A DNA stretch of 59,955 nt from contig JAKMDW010000131.1 of NCBI GenBank assembly GCA_022426245.1, forward strand, positions 1 through 59,955, written 5' to 3'. Positions 1 to 9,712 of this stretch are shown here, piece by piece. Position 1 is the first letter of the stretch. Every line of letters starts with the position of its first letter. Origin of the DNA: Alphaproteobacteria bacterium. Lineage in GTDB: Bacteria > Pseudomonadota > Alphaproteobacteria > RS24. The notes under the pieces were generated by a model, which made no database searches, was not told where the DNA came from, and saw only the letters and a program-made list of their open reading frames with translations. The position numbers and the translations under genes were made by a program.

Positions 1-1151
1 CCATCAAGCCCTTCAAGGGTGAGGGGGAACATGCGGTCATTGAACAGCTGCTTGATGATTTGAAGTGATGCCGTGTGCTCCCAATAGCGTTCGCCCAGCG
101 GGTTCAGCCAGACGGCGCTTTCGTAAATATCGGTGACGCGCTTCAGCCAAAGCGCGCCCGGCTCTTCATTCCAATGCTCGACACTGCCGCCCTCATAAGT
201 CACCTCATAGGGGCTCATGCTGGCATCACCGATGAAAATCACTTTGTAATCACTGCCATAAGTATGCAGCACATCCCATGTGCTCATCTTCTCAGTGTGG
301 CGGCGGCTATTATCCTTCCACACGCCCTCATACAGGCAGTTGTGGAAGTAGAAATATTCCATATTCTTAAACTCGGTGCTGGCCGCCGAAAACAGCTCCT
401 CGCACAGGCGGATATGCGGATCCATCGAGCCGCCAATATCGAAAAAGACGAGGACTTTCACCTTGTTGCGCCGCTCGGCAATCAGCTTGATATCCAAATA
501 GCCGGCATTGGCGGTTGATTTAATCGTGTCATCGAGGTCGAGCATATCGGCCTCGCCATCGCGGGCAAATTGGCGCAAGCGGCGCAAGGCGACCTTAATG
601 TTGCGCGTGCCAAGCTCGACCGAGTCATCGAGGTTTTTATATTCGCGCTTGTCCCAAACTTTCACCGCTTTGAAGTTTTTATTTTTCTCTTGGCCGATGC
701 GCACGCCTTCGGGATTATATCCATCGGAGCCGAAAGGCGAGGTGCCGCCGGTGCCAATCCATTTATTGCCGCCTTCATGGCGCCCTTCTTGTTCCTCGAG
801 GCGCTTTTTCAGCTCCTCCATGATTTTGTCCCAGCCGCCGAGTTTTTCAATCTCGGCCTTTTCCTCATCGGTGAGGAATTTCTCGGTCAGGGTTTGCAAC
901 CAGTCCTCAGGAATTTCGGCAATATCGCCTTCGCCCAGACTTTCCAGCCCCTTAAAGACACTGCCGAAGACTTGGTCGAACTTATCGAGATTGCGCTCAT
1001 CTTTGACCAATGCCGATTTCGACAAATAGTAAAATTCCTCGACATTATTTTCGATAACGTCATGGTCGAGCGCCTCCAGGAGCGACAGATATTCGCGCAG
1101 AGACACCGGCACATTGGCCGACTTCAACTCATGGAAAAAATTAACGAACAT
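1..1151 (-). CDS. CoxE-like VWA domain protein (partial, C-terminus cut by window edge)
   Basis: This gene is not in the ORF track because it is open at the left edge. I translated it from ATG at 1151. It reads MFVNFFHELK..., with the N-terminal region typical of CoxE-like proteins (FYYLSKSALVKDERNLDKF). A von Willebrand A fold follows, whose MIDAS-like motif DIGGSMD sits near residue 237. The visible 383 codons end in MFPLTLEGLD, close to the usual C-terminus of this roughly 390-aa family, so only a few residues are missing. It lies 23 nt downstream of the MoxR ATPase. The AAA+/VWA pairing is known from CbbQ/CbbO and CoxD/CoxE, where the pair remodels or activates a metalloenzyme. No such client is visible here, so the specific role is unknown. 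Confidence 0.9.
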   Translation of the reverse strand, partial: MFVNFFHELKSANVPVSLREYLSLLEALDHDVIENNVEEFYYLSKSALVKDERNLDKFDQVFGSVFKGLESLGEGDIAEIPEDWLQTLTEKFLTDEEKAEIEKLGGWDKIMEELKKRLEEQEGRHEGGNKWIGTGGTSPFGSDGYNPEGVRIGQEKNKNFKAVKVWDKREYKNLDDSVELGTRNIKVALRRLRQFARDGEADMLDLDDTIKSTANAGYLDIKLIAERRNKVKVLVFFDIGGSMDPHIRLCEELFSAASTEFKNMEYFYFHNCLYEGVWKDNSRRHTEKMSTWDVLHTYGSDYKVIFIGDASMSPYEVTYEGGSVEHWNEEPGALWLKRVTDIYESAVWLNPLGERYWEHTASLQIIKQLFNDRMFPLTLEGLD

Positions 1152-1174
1152 GGGCTTTGCCCCTTTCGGTTAAT

Positions 1175-2026
1175 CTAATTTCTTTCCCGCCGCGCCAAAA
1201 AGGCCAGACGCTCGAACAAATGCACATCCTGCTCATTTTTAATGAGCGCGCCATGCAGCGGCGGAATCATCTTACCCGCATCCTGCTCGCGCAGCGTTTC
1301 GGGGTCAATATCTTCATTCATCAACAGCTTCAGCCAGTCGAGCAATTCAGAGGTCGACGGCTTTTTCTTCAGACCCGGCACATCGCGCACTTCATAAAAA
1401 GAGCTCAGAGCATTTTTCACCAGACGGTCTTTAATGTCGGGGTAATGCACATTGACGATTTGGCTCATCGTGTCGGCATCGGGGAATGAAATATAATGGA
1501 AGAAGCAGCGGCGCAAAAATGCGTCCGGCAATTCTTTTTCATTATTCGAGGTAATGATAACCAGCGGGCGTTGTTCCGCCTTAATCGTCTCGCCCGTCTC
1601 ATAGACATAAAATTCCATGCGGTCGAGTTCTTGCAGCAGGTCATTGGGAAATTCGATATCGGCTTTGTCAATCTCGTCAATCAACAGCACGACGCGTTTG
1701 TCTTGGTCAAAGGCTTCCCACAGCTTGCCTTTATTGATGTAGTTCTTCACATCCTTAACGCGCTCATCGCCCAACTGGCTGTCACGCAAGCGCGTGATGG
1801 CGTCATATTCATACAAGCCCTGTTGCGCTTTGGTGGTTGATTTAATGTGCCAAGTGATAAGCTCCATATCCAAGGCTTTGGATACTTCCTCGGCCAGCAC
1901 GGTTTTACCTGTGCCCGGCTCGCCCTTAATCAGCAGCGGACGCTCAAGCGTTAACGCTGCATTAACCGCAATGCGCAAATCTTCCGTAGCGATATAATTG
2001 TCGGTGCCTTGAAATTTTTCGGTCAT
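1175..2026 (-). CDS. MoxR-family AAA+ ATPase
   Basis: A 283-aa AAA+ ATPase with Walker A GEPGTGKT at residues 35-42, Walker B VVLLIDEID near 112-120 and a sensor-type ITSNNEKELP segment. The domain order and length fit the MoxR family, single-domain ATPases that work as chaperones with VWA-domain partners. The partner is the CoxE-like gene immediately downstream on the same strand. The start codon follows a GGAAAG-like ribosome-binding site. The pair is divergent from dksA across a 211-nt gap. Biochemical role is inferred from the family; the client protein is unknown. Confidence 0.93.
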   Translation of the reverse strand: MTEKFQGTDNYIATEDLRIAVNAALTLERPLLIKGEPGTGKTVLAEEVSKALDMELITWHIKSTTKAQQGLYEYDAITRLRDSQLGDERVKDVKNYINKGKLWEAFDQDKRVVLLIDEIDKADIEFPNDLLQELDRMEFYVYETGETIKAEQRPLVIITSNNEKELPDAFLRRCFFHYISFPDADTMSQIVNVHYPDIKDRLVKNALSSFYEVRDVPGLKKKPSTSELLDWLKLLMNEDIDPETLREQDAGKMIPPLHGALIKNEQDVHLFERLAFLARRERN

Positions 2027-2154
2027 GAAACTTTCCTATTTTTGGCCGTGTCGGCAGAAAAACCCGATAGAGGGTCACTTATGGCGGCAGACATTAAGGG
2101 CAAGGGCACGGTGGCGCAACCCCATATTAGCTGCAATGGGTGCATCATCGTGGC

Positions 2155-2183
2155 TTGATTTAACGGCTAAGATTGCATATAGA
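2155..2183 (+). promoter_or_regulatory. Candidate sigma70 promoter for dksA
   Basis: TTGATT (2155-2160) and TATAGA (2178-2183) are separated by exactly 17 nt, about 50 nt upstream of the dksA start. The -35 matches four of six consensus bases and the -10 five of six. This is sequence evidence only; no transcription start is known. Confidence 0.5.
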
Positions 2184-2237
2184 AAATGCGCTTGCCTTTT
2201 GGCAGGGCGTGTAAAAGAAACTTTATAAGAGGCTTGC

Positions 2238-2654
2238 ATGGCGACCCGACTGCCAAAAGATTATACACCCAACGACAATGAGCCGTTTATGAACGCGCGC
2301 CAGCGCGAATATTTTCGCCGTAAATTGTTGGATTGGAAAGAAGACATTATCAGAGGTACGAAAGAGACCGTGATTGGCTTGCAAAACGAGAGCGAGCAGC
2401 ATCCTGATGATGTAGACCGCGCCAATTCGGAAGCTGAAAAGCAACTGGAACTGCGCACACGTGACCGCCATCGCAAACTGATCAATAAAATTGATTCTGC
2501 GCTGCGCCGCATTGATGACAAGACTTACGGCTATTGCGAGGAAAGCGGTGAACCGATCAGCCTGAAGCGGCTGGATGCGCGCCCGATTGCTACTTTGGGG
2601 CTGGAAGCACAAGAGCGTCACGAAAAGCGTGAGCGGGTTTATCGCGACGACTGA
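2238..2654 (+). CDS. dksA: RNA polymerase-binding protein DksA
   Basis: A 138-aa DksA: an N-terminal helical coiled-coil region, then the C-terminal globular segment YGYCEESGEPISLKRLDARPI and a final helix. DksA binds the RNA polymerase secondary channel and, with ppGpp, adjusts transcription at rRNA and amino-acid promoters. The four zinc-ligand positions of E. coli DksA (C-x2-C-x17-C-x2-C) read Cys, Ser, Gly, Ala here. Only one cysteine remains, so zinc binding is not expected. This cysteine-poor form is common in alphaproteobacterial DksA and is known to function without a full zinc finger. A second, more cysteine-rich TraR/DksA paralogue lies at 41982. Confidence 0.93.
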   Translation: MATRLPKDYTPNDNEPFMNARQREYFRRKLLDWKEDIIRGTKETVIGLQNESEQHPDDVDRANSEAEKQLELRTRDRHRKLINKIDSALRRIDDKTYGYCEESGEPISLKRLDARPIATLGLEAQERHEKRERVYRDD

Positions 2655-2678
2655 TTCTCTGTTTTTGCGGCCAAATTC

Positions 2679-2707
2679 GGCGGCGTGAACATTTATTCAC
2701 AGCCGCT
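2679..2707. other. Strong hairpin downstream of dksA
   Basis: GCGGC-GTGAA pairs with TTCAC-(A)-GCCGC around a CATTTA loop: ten base pairs with one bulged A. No U-tract follows on either strand, so I do not call it an intrinsic terminator. It may protect the dksA mRNA 3' end or mark a factor-dependent stop. Confidence 0.4.
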
Positions 2708-2750
2708 AAATCTCTGAAAAACAAGCAAAAACAAATAGTTATTTTTGTTC

Positions 2751-2780
2751 TGGACAAAAGGAACAAAATGAGAACATAAT
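2751..2780 (+). promoter_or_regulatory. recA promoter with embedded LexA (SOS) box
   Basis: TGGACA (2751-2756) and CATAAT (2775-2780) are spaced 18 nt apart, each matching five of six consensus bases. Between them lies GAAC-AAAATGA-GAAC (2761-2775), which is GTTC-N7-GTTC on the other strand, the direct-repeat LexA operator of Alphaproteobacteria. A repressor bound there would cover the spacer and the edge of the -10 element, as expected for an SOS-controlled recA. Confidence 0.8.
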
Positions 2781-2827
2781 GTCTCATTGCTCACATGGGT
2801 GGGCTATGAAATAACGGAGGAGACATT

Positions 2828-3928
2828 GTGGCTGAAGTGGTGAATCTCATGGGAAAAAGTGAAGAAAAGAAGAAAGCGCTGGAAGCGGCTCTTTCTCAAA
2901 TTGAGAAGAATTACGGCAAAGGCTCGGTCATGAAGCTGGGCGATCCGGAAAATATTGTTGAAATCGAATCGATTTCAACCGGGTCGTTGGGGCTTGATAT
3001 CGCGCTGGGTATTGGCGGTTTGCCAAGGGGCCGAATTATTGAAATTTATGGGCCTGAAAGTTCGGGTAAAACGACGCTGGCGCTACACACAGTGGCTGAG
3101 GCGCAAAAGACCGGCGGCATATGCGGCTTTATCGATGCGGAACACGCGCTGGACCCGGCCTATGCTAATAAGCTGGGTGTCGATATTGAAGATTTGCTGA
3201 TTTCACAGCCCGATAATGGTGAGCAGGCACTTGAGATTGCCGACACGCTGGTGCGCTCTGGCGCGGTTGATGTGTTGGTCATTGACTCGGTCGCTGCCTT
3301 GACCCCGCGCGCTGAATTGGAAGGCGATATGGGCGACAGCCTGCCGGGCTTGCAAGCCCGTTTGATGAGCCAAGCGCTCAGAAAGCTGACCGGTTCCATT
3401 TCGCGTTCCAATACAATGGTGGTTTTCATCAACCAAATCCGTATGAAAATCGGCGTGATGTTCGGTTCGCCCGAAACCACCACAGGTGGCAATGCGCTGA
3501 AATTCTATTCGTCTTGCCGTCTGGATATTCGGCGCATTGGCGCGATTAAAGATCGTGATGAAGTTATCGGTAATCACACCCGCGTTAAAGTTGTTAAAAA
3601 CAAAGTTGCGCCGCCTTTCCGCGTCGTCGAGTTTGATATTCTCTATGGCGAGGGCATTTCCAAAATGGGTGAGCTGATTGACCTTGGGGTGAAAGCCGGT
3701 GTGGTTGAGAAGTCAGGTAGCTGGTATAGCTATGGCACGCAGCGCATTGGGCAGGGTAAAGAAAACACCCGCAAGTTTCTGCTGGAAAATCCTGATATGG
3801 CTGATGAGATTGAAGAAAAAGTCCGCGCTGATGCCGGACTGGTCGATATTGAAGAGCTGACTCAAGAAGAAACCAAAATGACTGAGGGTCAAGATGACGA
3901 GCCGCCAATGGAAGAAGCGGCAAGCTAA
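2828..3928 (+). CDS. recA: Recombinase RecA
   Basis: A 366-aa RecA: Walker A GPESSGKT at residues 75-82, Walker [10 protein letters not shown] near 150, the DNA-binding loop regions (for example [12 protein letters not shown]), and an acidic C-terminal tail. It forms filaments on single-stranded DNA for homologous recombination and triggers LexA self-cleavage. I use the GTG at 2828 because GGAGG at 2816-2820 lies seven bases upstream; the next in-frame ATG (2849) has no comparable site. The gene follows a promoter carrying a LexA box and ends at an intrinsic terminator before alaS. The recA-alaS-icd order is typical of Alphaproteobacteria. Confidence 0.98.
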   Translation: MAEVVNLMGKSEEKKKALEAALSQIEKNYGKGSVMKLGDPENIVEIESISTGSLGLDIALGIGGLPRGRIIEIYGPESSGKTTLALHTVAEAQKTGGICGFIDAEHALDPAYANKLGVDIEDLLISQPDNGEQALEIADTLVRSGAVDVLVIDSVAALTPRAELEGDMGDSLPGLQARLMSQALRKLTGSISRSNTMVVFINQIRMKIGVMFGSPETTTGGNALKFYSSCRLDIRRIGAIKDRDEVIGNHTRVKVVKNKVAPPFRVVEFDILYGEGISKMGELIDLGVKAGVVEKSGSWYSYGTQRIGQGKENTRKFLLENPDMADEIEEKVRADAGLVDIEELTQEETKMTEGQDDEPPMEEAAS

Positions 3929-3953
3929 CGCTTCCGGCTAAGCGAAACTGAAA

Positions 3954-3980
3954 AGGCTCGGCTTATGTCGGGTCTTTTTT
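3954..3980 (+). terminator. Intrinsic terminator of recA
   Basis: AGGCTCGGC pairs with GTCGGGTCT (nine pairs, three of them G-U) around a TTAT loop and runs into six T residues. It lies about 25 nt after the recA stop codon and before alaS. Confidence 0.65.
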
Positions 3981-4063
3981 GTTTCTGATAGGGCAATTTG
4001 TCGGCCTCTTGCGCTTGTCGCCTCCGCTCGGAGCGGTTACAACAGCGTAGGAGTGAGGTAATT

Positions 4064-6736
4064 ATGTCAACTGGTCTGGCGGATATCCGCAGCGCATTTC
4101 TGGATTTTTTTGGCGACAGAGACCATGAGCTTGTGGCGTCCAGCCCGCTTGTGCCGCTGAATGACCCGACGCTGCTGTTCACCAATGCCGGCATGGTGCC
4201 GTTTAAAAACTATTTCACGGGTCAGGAAACACCGCCTTATCAGCGCGCAACTTCGTCGCAAAAATGCGTGCGCGCCGGAGGTAAGCATAATGACCTCGAC
4301 AATGTCGGTTACACGGCACGTCACCACACATTTTTTGAAATGCTGGGCAATTTTTCTTTCGGTGATTACTTCAAAGAAGAAGCGATTGACTATGCTTGGA
4401 CGTTTCTGACGAAGGAACTCGACATACCGGCTGATAAATTATTGGCGACAGTTTATGCCGAAGATGAGGAAGCCTTCACGCTTTGGCAAAAAATTGCCGG
4501 ATTACCTGACGAGAAAATCATTCGCATCGCGACCTCGGATAATTTCTGGTCAATGGGTGATACCGGCCCTTGTGGGCCGTGTTCGGAAATCTTTTTCGAT
4601 CATGGCGAGGCGATTGCCGGCGGCCCGCCGGGCAGCCCTGACGAGGATGGCGACCGATTTATTGAGATTTGGAATCTTGTTTTTATGCAATTTGAGCAGC
4701 AGGCCGACGGCACACGCATCGACCTGCCCAAGCCGAGCATTGATACCGGCATGGGGCTGGAGCGCATTGGCGCGTTGTTGCAAGGCAAGCACGATAATTA
4801 TGATACGGACTTAATGTATCACCTGATTGAGGCCTCGGCCGACCATTCGGGGCAGCCGGCGGCGGGGGATTTGGCTGTCAGCCACCGCGTGATTGCTGAC
4901 CATTTGCGTTCCTCGGCGTTTTTGATCGCCGATGGTGTGCTGCCTTCTAATGAGGGGCGCGGTTATGTGTTGCGCCGTATTATGCGCCGCGCGATGCGTC
5001 ACGCGCATATGTTGGGCACCAAAGAACCTTTGCTGTGGCAACTTGTGCCGGCGTTGAAAACGCAAATGGCCGCTGCCTATCCTGAACTTGAACGCGCCAA
5101 TGCGCTGATTGTTGAAACGCTGAAACATGAAGAAGAGCGCTTTCGCGACATGCTGGGGCGTGGCCTAAAATTGCTTGATGATGAGGTTAGCAATTTATCC
5201 GGCGATACGCTGGCCGGTGAGGTCGCCTTTAAGCTTTACGATACATATGGCTTCCCGCTTGATTTGACGCAAGATGCGCTGCGCGAACGCGGCCTGTCGG
5301 TTGATACGAGCGGCTTTGATACGGCGATGGAAAAGCAACGCGCCGAGGCGCGTGCCAATTGGAGCGGCTCGGGCCAGGCAGAAACCGAGGCGGTTTGGTT
5401 TGATTTGCGCAACACGCATGGCGCGACTGAATTTGTCGGATATCAATCAACTGCCGCAGACGGTCAAGTGCTGGCGATTGTCAAAGACGGTGCGCCGGTG
5501 GGTGAGGCAGATAAGGGCGATGAGGTCGCGCTAATGCTTAACCAAACGCCTTTCTATGCTGAGAGCGGTGGGCAGGTGGGTGACACTGGCACGGTTTCAA
5601 ATGAAGATGGGCTGGTGATTGACATTGGCGACACGCAAAAACGCTTGGGCGATGTGCATGTGCTGCACGGCAAAATCAGCAAAGGCAAAATCGCTATTGG
5701 TGATTTGGTGCATCAGCAAATTGACGCGTCGCGCCGCGATGCCATTCGCGCCAATCACTCAGCAACCCATTTGCTGCATGAGGCGCTGCGCCGCGTATTG
5801 GGCGATCATGTGACGCAAAAAGGTTCATTGGTGAATGAGCATCATCTGCGTTTCGACTTTTCCCACCCGCGTGCCATGAATGATGGTGAAATCGATACGG
5901 TGGAGGTTCTGGTCAACCGCATTATCCGTCAAAATGACGAGGTGGCGACACGCCTGATGACACCCGATGAGGCGATTGACGCTGGCGCATTGGCGCTGTT
6001 TGGCGAAAAATACGGCGAGGAAGTGCGGGTGCTTTCCATGGGGCTGGGGGCGCGCGATGAGCGCGCGAGAGATGATGCAACCGCCTATTCGGTTGAACTA
6101 TGTGGCGGCACCCATGTGGGTCGTCTGGGTGATATCGGCCTTTTGAAAATTTCACATGAGGGCGCGGTGGCGTCGGGTGTGCGCCGCATTGAGGCGCGCA
6201 CGGGCGAGGGCGCTTTGGCCCAAATCGCGGCGCATGAACATGTGTTGCACGCGGCGACCAATGAATTGAAAGTGGCCATTGAAGACCTCCCAACGCGCAT
6301 CAGCAAATTGGTCGAGGAACGCAAAATGCTCGACCGCGAATTGAGCGAGACCAAAAAGCAACTGGCATTGGCCGGGGCTTCGGGCGGCGCAGGGGCGTCT
6401 GAGGATGCCAGCCGCGAGGTGAATGGCACATCCTTTATGGCGCGCTGCCTTGATGGGCTGCCCGCCAAACAATTACGCGGATTGGTTGATGACGCCAAGC
6501 AGCAAATCGGCAGCGGTGTGGTGGTGTTTATCGGCATTGATGGCGACAAGGCGGGCATCGCCGTTGGCGTGACTGACGATTTGACCGATAAATATGATGC
6601 GGTGAATTTGGTTCAGGCCGGTTCTCAGGCAATGGGCGGTAAAGGCGGCGGCGGCCGCCCCGACATGGCGCAAGCCGGTGGCCCCGATGTCAATGCGGCG
6701 GATGCTGCGATTGCGGCGATTGAGAAACTGCTTTAG
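4064..6736 (+). CDS. alaS: Alanyl-tRNA synthetase
   Basis: Class II alanyl-tRNA synthetase, 890 aa from ATG 4064, the usual family length. The ORF-track start at 3998 adds 22 residues without homology, whereas 4064 follows a GTGAGG site at the right spacing and gives the canonical [16 protein letters not shown] beginning. Visible parts are the N-terminal aminoacylation domain, the editing-domain zinc motif HSATH near residue 564 with CGGTH near 679, and a C-terminal C-Ala domain with a glycine-rich [12 protein letters not shown] segment. It charges tRNA-Ala in the cytoplasm and clears mischarged Ser/Gly. It is convergent with icd, with only six bases between stop codons. Confidence 0.98.
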   Translation: MSTGLADIRSAFLDFFGDRDHELVASSPLVPLNDPTLLFTNAGMVPFKNYFTGQETPPYQRATSSQKCVRAGGKHNDLDNVGYTARHHTFFEMLGNFSFGDYFKEEAIDYAWTFLTKELDIPADKLLATVYAEDEEAFTLWQKIAGLPDEKIIRIATSDNFWSMGDTGPCGPCSEIFFDHGEAIAGGPPGSPDEDGDRFIEIWNLVFMQFEQQADGTRIDLPKPSIDTGMGLERIGALLQGKHDNYDTDLMYHLIEASADHSGQPAAGDLAVSHRVIADHLRSSAFLIADGVLPSNEGRGYVLRRIMRRAMRHAHMLGTKEPLLWQLVPALKTQMAAAYPELERANALIVETLKHEEERFRDMLGRGLKLLDDEVSNLSGDTLAGEVAFKLYDTYGFPLDLTQDALRERGLSVDTSGFDTAMEKQRAEARANWSGSGQAETEAVWFDLRNTHGATEFVGYQSTAADGQVLAIVKDGAPVGEADKGDEVALMLNQTPFYAESGGQVGDTGTVSNEDGLVIDIGDTQKRLGDVHVLHGKISKGKIAIGDLVHQQIDASRRDAIRANHSATHLLHEALRRVLGDHVTQKGSLVNEHHLRFDFSHPRAMNDGEIDTVEVLVNRIIRQNDEVATRLMTPDEAIDAGALALFGEKYGEEVRVLSMGLGARDERARDDATAYSVELCGGTHVGRLGDIGLLKISHEGAVASGVRRIEARTGEGALAQIAAHEHVLHAATNELKVAIEDLPTRISKLVEERKMLDRELSETKKQLALAGASGGAGASEDASREVNGTSFMARCLDGLPAKQLRGLVDDAKQQIGSGVVVFIGIDGDKAGIAVGVTDDLTDKYDAVNLVQAGSQAMGGKGGGGRPDMAQAGGPDVNAADAAIAAIEKLL

Positions 6737-6742
6737 CGCAGC

Positions 6743-7963
6743 CTATTTAACGGATAATGCCGCGTCCAAATTCTCATTCAGCTTATCGAGGAAACCCTCT
6801 GTGCTGAGCCATTTTTGGCCTTCACCGACCAGCAGTGCCAAGTCTTTGGTCATGGCGCCGCGCTCTACCGTGCTGACGCAGGTTTTCTCAAGCGTGAGTG
6901 AGAAGTCGGCCAGCGCTTGATTATTGTCCAGCTCGGCGCGCTTGGTGAGGCCGCGCGTCCACGCAAAAATCGACGCAATCGAATTGGTTGAGGTTTCTTC
7001 ACCACGTTGATGCGCCCGATAATGGCGCGTCACCGTGCCGTGCGCCGCTTCTGCTTCCATGGTTTTCCCGTCCGGCGTCAGCAATACCGAGGTCATGAGG
7101 CCCAATGAGCCAAAGCCTTGTGCCACTGTGTCGGATTGCACATCACCATCATAGTTTTTGCACGCCCAGACAAATTTGCCGTTCCATTTAAGAGCGGCGG
7201 CGACCATGTCATCAATCAGGCGGTGTTCGTAATCAATGCCCAATTTGGCGAATTGGTCTTTGAACTCGGCGTCGAAGACTTCTTGAAACAAATCTTTGAA
7301 GCGGCCGTCATAGGCTTTCAAAATGGTGTTTTTGGTAGACAGATATAGCGGCCAGCTGCGATCCAGCGCATAGAGCATACAGGCGCGGGCGAAATCGCGA
7401 ATGCTGTCATCGAGGTTGTACATGGCCATTGAAACCCCGCCACCGGGGAAATCAAAGACATCAAACTCTTTGGTGTCGCTGCCGTCTTCGGCTTCCCATT
7501 TCATGGTCAGCTTGCCTTTGCCGGGCACAACAAAATCAGTGGCGCGATATTGGTCACCAAATGCGTGACGCCCGATAACAATCGGGTCTGTCCAACCCGG
7601 CACAAGGCGCGGAACATTGCGGCAAATAATCGGCTCCCGAAACACTGTGCCGCCCAGAATGTTGCGGATTGTGCCATTGGGCGAGCGCCACATTTGCTTC
7701 AGGCCAAACTCTTCAACGCGCGCCTCGTCTGGCGTGATGGTCGCGCATTTAACGCCGACACCGATTTCTTTAATCGCTTCTGCCGCGTCAATGGTGATTT
7801 GGTCATCTGTATCATCGCGCGCTTCAATACCGAGGTCGTAATATTGCAGGTCAATGTCAAGATAAGGCGCGATGAGCTTGTCTTTAATCATTTGCCAGAT
7901 GATGCGCGTCATCTCGTCACCATCGAGTTCAACAATAGGATTTTCGACTTTTATTTTTGACAT
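6743..7963 (-). CDS. icd: NADP-dependent isocitrate dehydrogenase
   Basis: A 406-aa isocitrate dehydrogenase of the dimeric, eukaryote-like type found in Alphaproteobacteria, opening [20 protein letters not shown]. It oxidatively decarboxylates isocitrate to 2-oxoglutarate, making NADPH in the TCA cycle. Family segments visible include the substrate-loop region [19 protein letters not shown] and [13 protein letters not shown] near the C-terminus. A GAGGAAG site precedes the ATG. The gene is convergent with alaS and divergent from trmJ. Confidence 0.97.
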   Translation of the reverse strand: MSKIKVENPIVELDGDEMTRIIWQMIKDKLIAPYLDIDLQYYDLGIEARDDTDDQITIDAAEAIKEIGVGVKCATITPDEARVEEFGLKQMWRSPNGTIRNILGGTVFREPIICRNVPRLVPGWTDPIVIGRHAFGDQYRATDFVVPGKGKLTMKWEAEDGSDTKEFDVFDFPGGGVSMAMYNLDDSIRDFARACMLYALDRSWPLYLSTKNTILKAYDGRFKDLFQEVFDAEFKDQFAKLGIDYEHRLIDDMVAAALKWNGKFVWACKNYDGDVQSDTVAQGFGSLGLMTSVLLTPDGKTMEAEAAHGTVTRHYRAHQRGEETSTNSIASIFAWTRGLTKRAELDNNQALADFSLTLEKTCVSTVERGAMTKDLALLVGEGQKWLSTEGFLDKLNENLDAALSVK

Positions 7964-8045
7964 GGGACTTCCTCATTTTCGAATGTCTAGCGTATAGCAA
8001 AATGCCCGCATTGATTAAAGCCCGTCTTTAGCTTAATTGAGCCTG

Positions 8046-8933
8046 ATGGAAGAAAAAATTAGACAAGCCACAAAGTCGGCTTTGACGCCGAATAGCGCAA
8101 TGGCACCGGCCATTATACTGGTCGGCGCGCAATTGGGCGAGAATATCGGCACAGTTGCACGCGCCATGTTAAATTTCGGTCTCACCGATCTGCGTCTGGT
8201 CAGTCCTCGCCCGGGCTGGCAAATGGAGCGCGCGGTCAAAGCCTCGGCCGGGGCTGAGGCTTTAATTGAAAATCATCGGCTGTTTGACACCGTAGCGGCG
8301 GCGACGGCTGATTTGGGGTTCGTTGTGGCCACGACGGCGCGTCAGCGCGATATGGTGAAGCCGGTTCTTACGCCGGCCAAGATGGCCTTTGACATGCGGG
8401 CGCGGCAAATACAAACCAACCCGCAGAGCGGTATCCTGTTCGGCTGTGAGCGCACCGGTTTGGATAATGATGATATTTCGCTGGCCGATGCGATTTGCAG
8501 CGTGCCGCTTAATCCTGAATTTTCATCGCTCAATTTGGCACAAGCGGTTTTGCTGATGGGCTATGAATGGTATCAGGCCGATGATGAAACACCGGCCACG
8601 CAGCTAGATATGCAAGAAGCGCGCCCCGCGACTCGGGGCGAGATAAATGCCATGTTCGAGCATATGGAAGCGGCTTTGGACGCGGCGGGTTTTCTCGCGC
8701 CGCCCGAGAAGAAACCGGCAATGGCCCGCAATATAAGAAATATCTATAATCGCGCCGCCCTGACCGAGCAGGATGTGCAGACGCTGCGGGGCGTAATAAA
8801 CGCGCTTTTGCGCTGGCCGCGGGGCGCACAGGACAAACTTCTAAAGCCGCGGGTCGCGGCTATTTCACGCGGCCTTGCCGACCCTGAGGGGGTAGAAAAA
8901 AAACAGCAAAAGAAGGGTAAAAATCCTGTTTGA
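8046..8933 (+). CDS. trmJ: tRNA/rRNA 2'-O-methyltransferase, SpoU family (TrmJ-like)
   Basis: A SPOUT/SpoU methyltransferase of 295 aa. It carries ILVGAQLGENIGTVARAMLNFG near residue 20, the downstream LFGCERTGLDN motif and SLNLAQAVLLMGYE, which together make the knotted SAM-binding site. TrmJ 2'-O-methylates position 32 of tRNAs; the substrate here is inferred from family resemblance. The ORF track starts at a TTG (8037). I prefer ATG 8046, though no clear Shine-Dalgarno decides between them. A lysine-rich C-terminal tail (EKKQQKKGKNPV) is present. Its stop codon lies inside the -35 box of the rpsD promoter. Confidence 0.88.
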   Translation: MEEKIRQATKSALTPNSAMAPAIILVGAQLGENIGTVARAMLNFGLTDLRLVSPRPGWQMERAVKASAGAEALIENHRLFDTVAAATADLGFVVATTARQRDMVKPVLTPAKMAFDMRARQIQTNPQSGILFGCERTGLDNDDISLADAICSVPLNPEFSSLNLAQAVLLMGYEWYQADDETPATQLDMQEARPATRGEINAMFEHMEAALDAAGFLAPPEKKPAMARNIRNIYNRAALTEQDVQTLRGVINALLRWPRGAQDKLLKPRVAAISRGLADPEGVEKKQQKKGKNPV

Positions 8934-8957
8934 CAACGCGTCTCTCTTGCGTATATT
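8930..8957 (+). promoter_or_regulatory. rpsD promoter
   Basis: A consensus TTGACA (8930-8935) and TATATT (8952-8957) are separated by 16 nt. The -35 overlaps the trmJ stop codon. The implied start site near 8964 leaves a leader of about 60 nt before rpsD. Confidence 0.7.
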
Positions 8958-8969
8958 ACGCGCCAATCC

Positions 8970-8994
8970 CGCGAGAAATGGTCTCGCGCTTTTT
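8970..8994 (+). terminator. Terminator-like hairpin in the rpsD leader
   Basis: CGCGAGA-AATGG-TCTCGCG followed by CTTTTTA has the shape of an intrinsic terminator. It sits downstream of the rpsD promoter and upstream of the rpsD start codon. It could end trmJ transcripts, act as an attenuator for rpsD, or be a structured 5' end. Confidence 0.5.
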
Positions 8995-9022
8995 ATTTGA
9001 GCAAATGTAAGGACAGCGCCGC

Positions 9023-9643
9023 ATGAGCAAGCGCCTTTCGACGAAGTATAAAATTGACCGCCGCATGGGCGAGAATATTTGGGGTCGCCCGAAGAGCCCG
9101 GTAAACCGCCGTGATTACGGCCCGGGTCAGCACGGCCAACGCCGCCGCGGTAAATTGTCGGATTTCGGCACCCAGTTGCGCGCCAAGCAGAAGCTTAAAG
9201 GCTATTATGGCAATATTACCGAAAAGCAGTTTAAAGGCATTTATGCCGAGGCTGTTCGGGTGAAGGGCGATACGAGCGAGAACCTCGTGGGTCTGTTGGA
9301 AAGCCGCCTTGATGCGATTGTTTATCGCGCAAAATTCGTAACAACCGTTTTCGCAGCGCGCCAATTCGTTAATCATGGTCATGTGATGGTAAATGGTCGC
9401 CGGTGTAATATTCCAAGCCGTCGTTTGAAAATCGGTGATGTGGTTGAGGTTCGTGAGAAGTCACGTAACCTCAATGTTGTTTTGGAAGCCATTCAAAGCG
9501 CTGAGCGTGACATTCCGGAATATCTCTCGGTTGATCACAGCAAAATGACAGCGTCGCTGGCACAAGTGCCGCAGCTGACGGATATTCCTTATCCTGTTCA
9601 GATGGAACCCAATCTTGTGGTCGAGTTTTACTCGCGCAATTAG
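9023..9643 (+). CDS. rpsD: 30S ribosomal protein S4
   Basis: A 206-aa S4 protein, an early 16S rRNA-binding assembly protein of the small subunit. It opens [26 protein letters not shown] and carries the [21 protein letters not shown] region. The S4 RNA-binding domain lies in the middle ([12 protein letters not shown]... [18 protein letters not shown]). The start follows AAGGACAG. It is monocistronic, with its own promoter and a strong terminator. In many bacteria rpsD lies in the rpsM-rpsK-rpoA cluster; a stand-alone rpsD is common in Alphaproteobacteria. Confidence 0.98.
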   Translation: MSKRLSTKYKIDRRMGENIWGRPKSPVNRRDYGPGQHGQRRRGKLSDFGTQLRAKQKLKGYYGNITEKQFKGIYAEAVRVKGDTSENLVGLLESRLDAIVYRAKFVTTVFAARQFVNHGHVMVNGRRCNIPSRRLKIGDVVEVREKSRNLNVVLEAIQSAERDIPEYLSVDHSKMTASLAQVPQLTDIPYPVQMEPNLVVEFYSRN

Positions 9644-9664
9644 AGCTTTAAGGCTCGTATCAAA

Positions 9665-9693
9665 AAAAAGACCGCCACTTTGGCGGTCTTTTT
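9665..9693. terminator. Bidirectional terminator between rpsD and grxD
   Basis: AAAAAGACCGCCA-CTT-TGGCGGTCTTTTT is a 13-bp perfect stem with T-runs on both strands. It lies between the convergent stop codons of rpsD and grxD and should end transcripts from both sides. Confidence 0.92.
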
Positions 9694-9712
9694 CTTTGCC
9701 TGAACCGGTGAG

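Noticed and set aside
570-1178. Plus-strand 202-aa ORF and neighbours at the left edge
   Set aside because: They are antisense shadows of the CoxE-like gene, whose minus-strand reading gives a clear family match.
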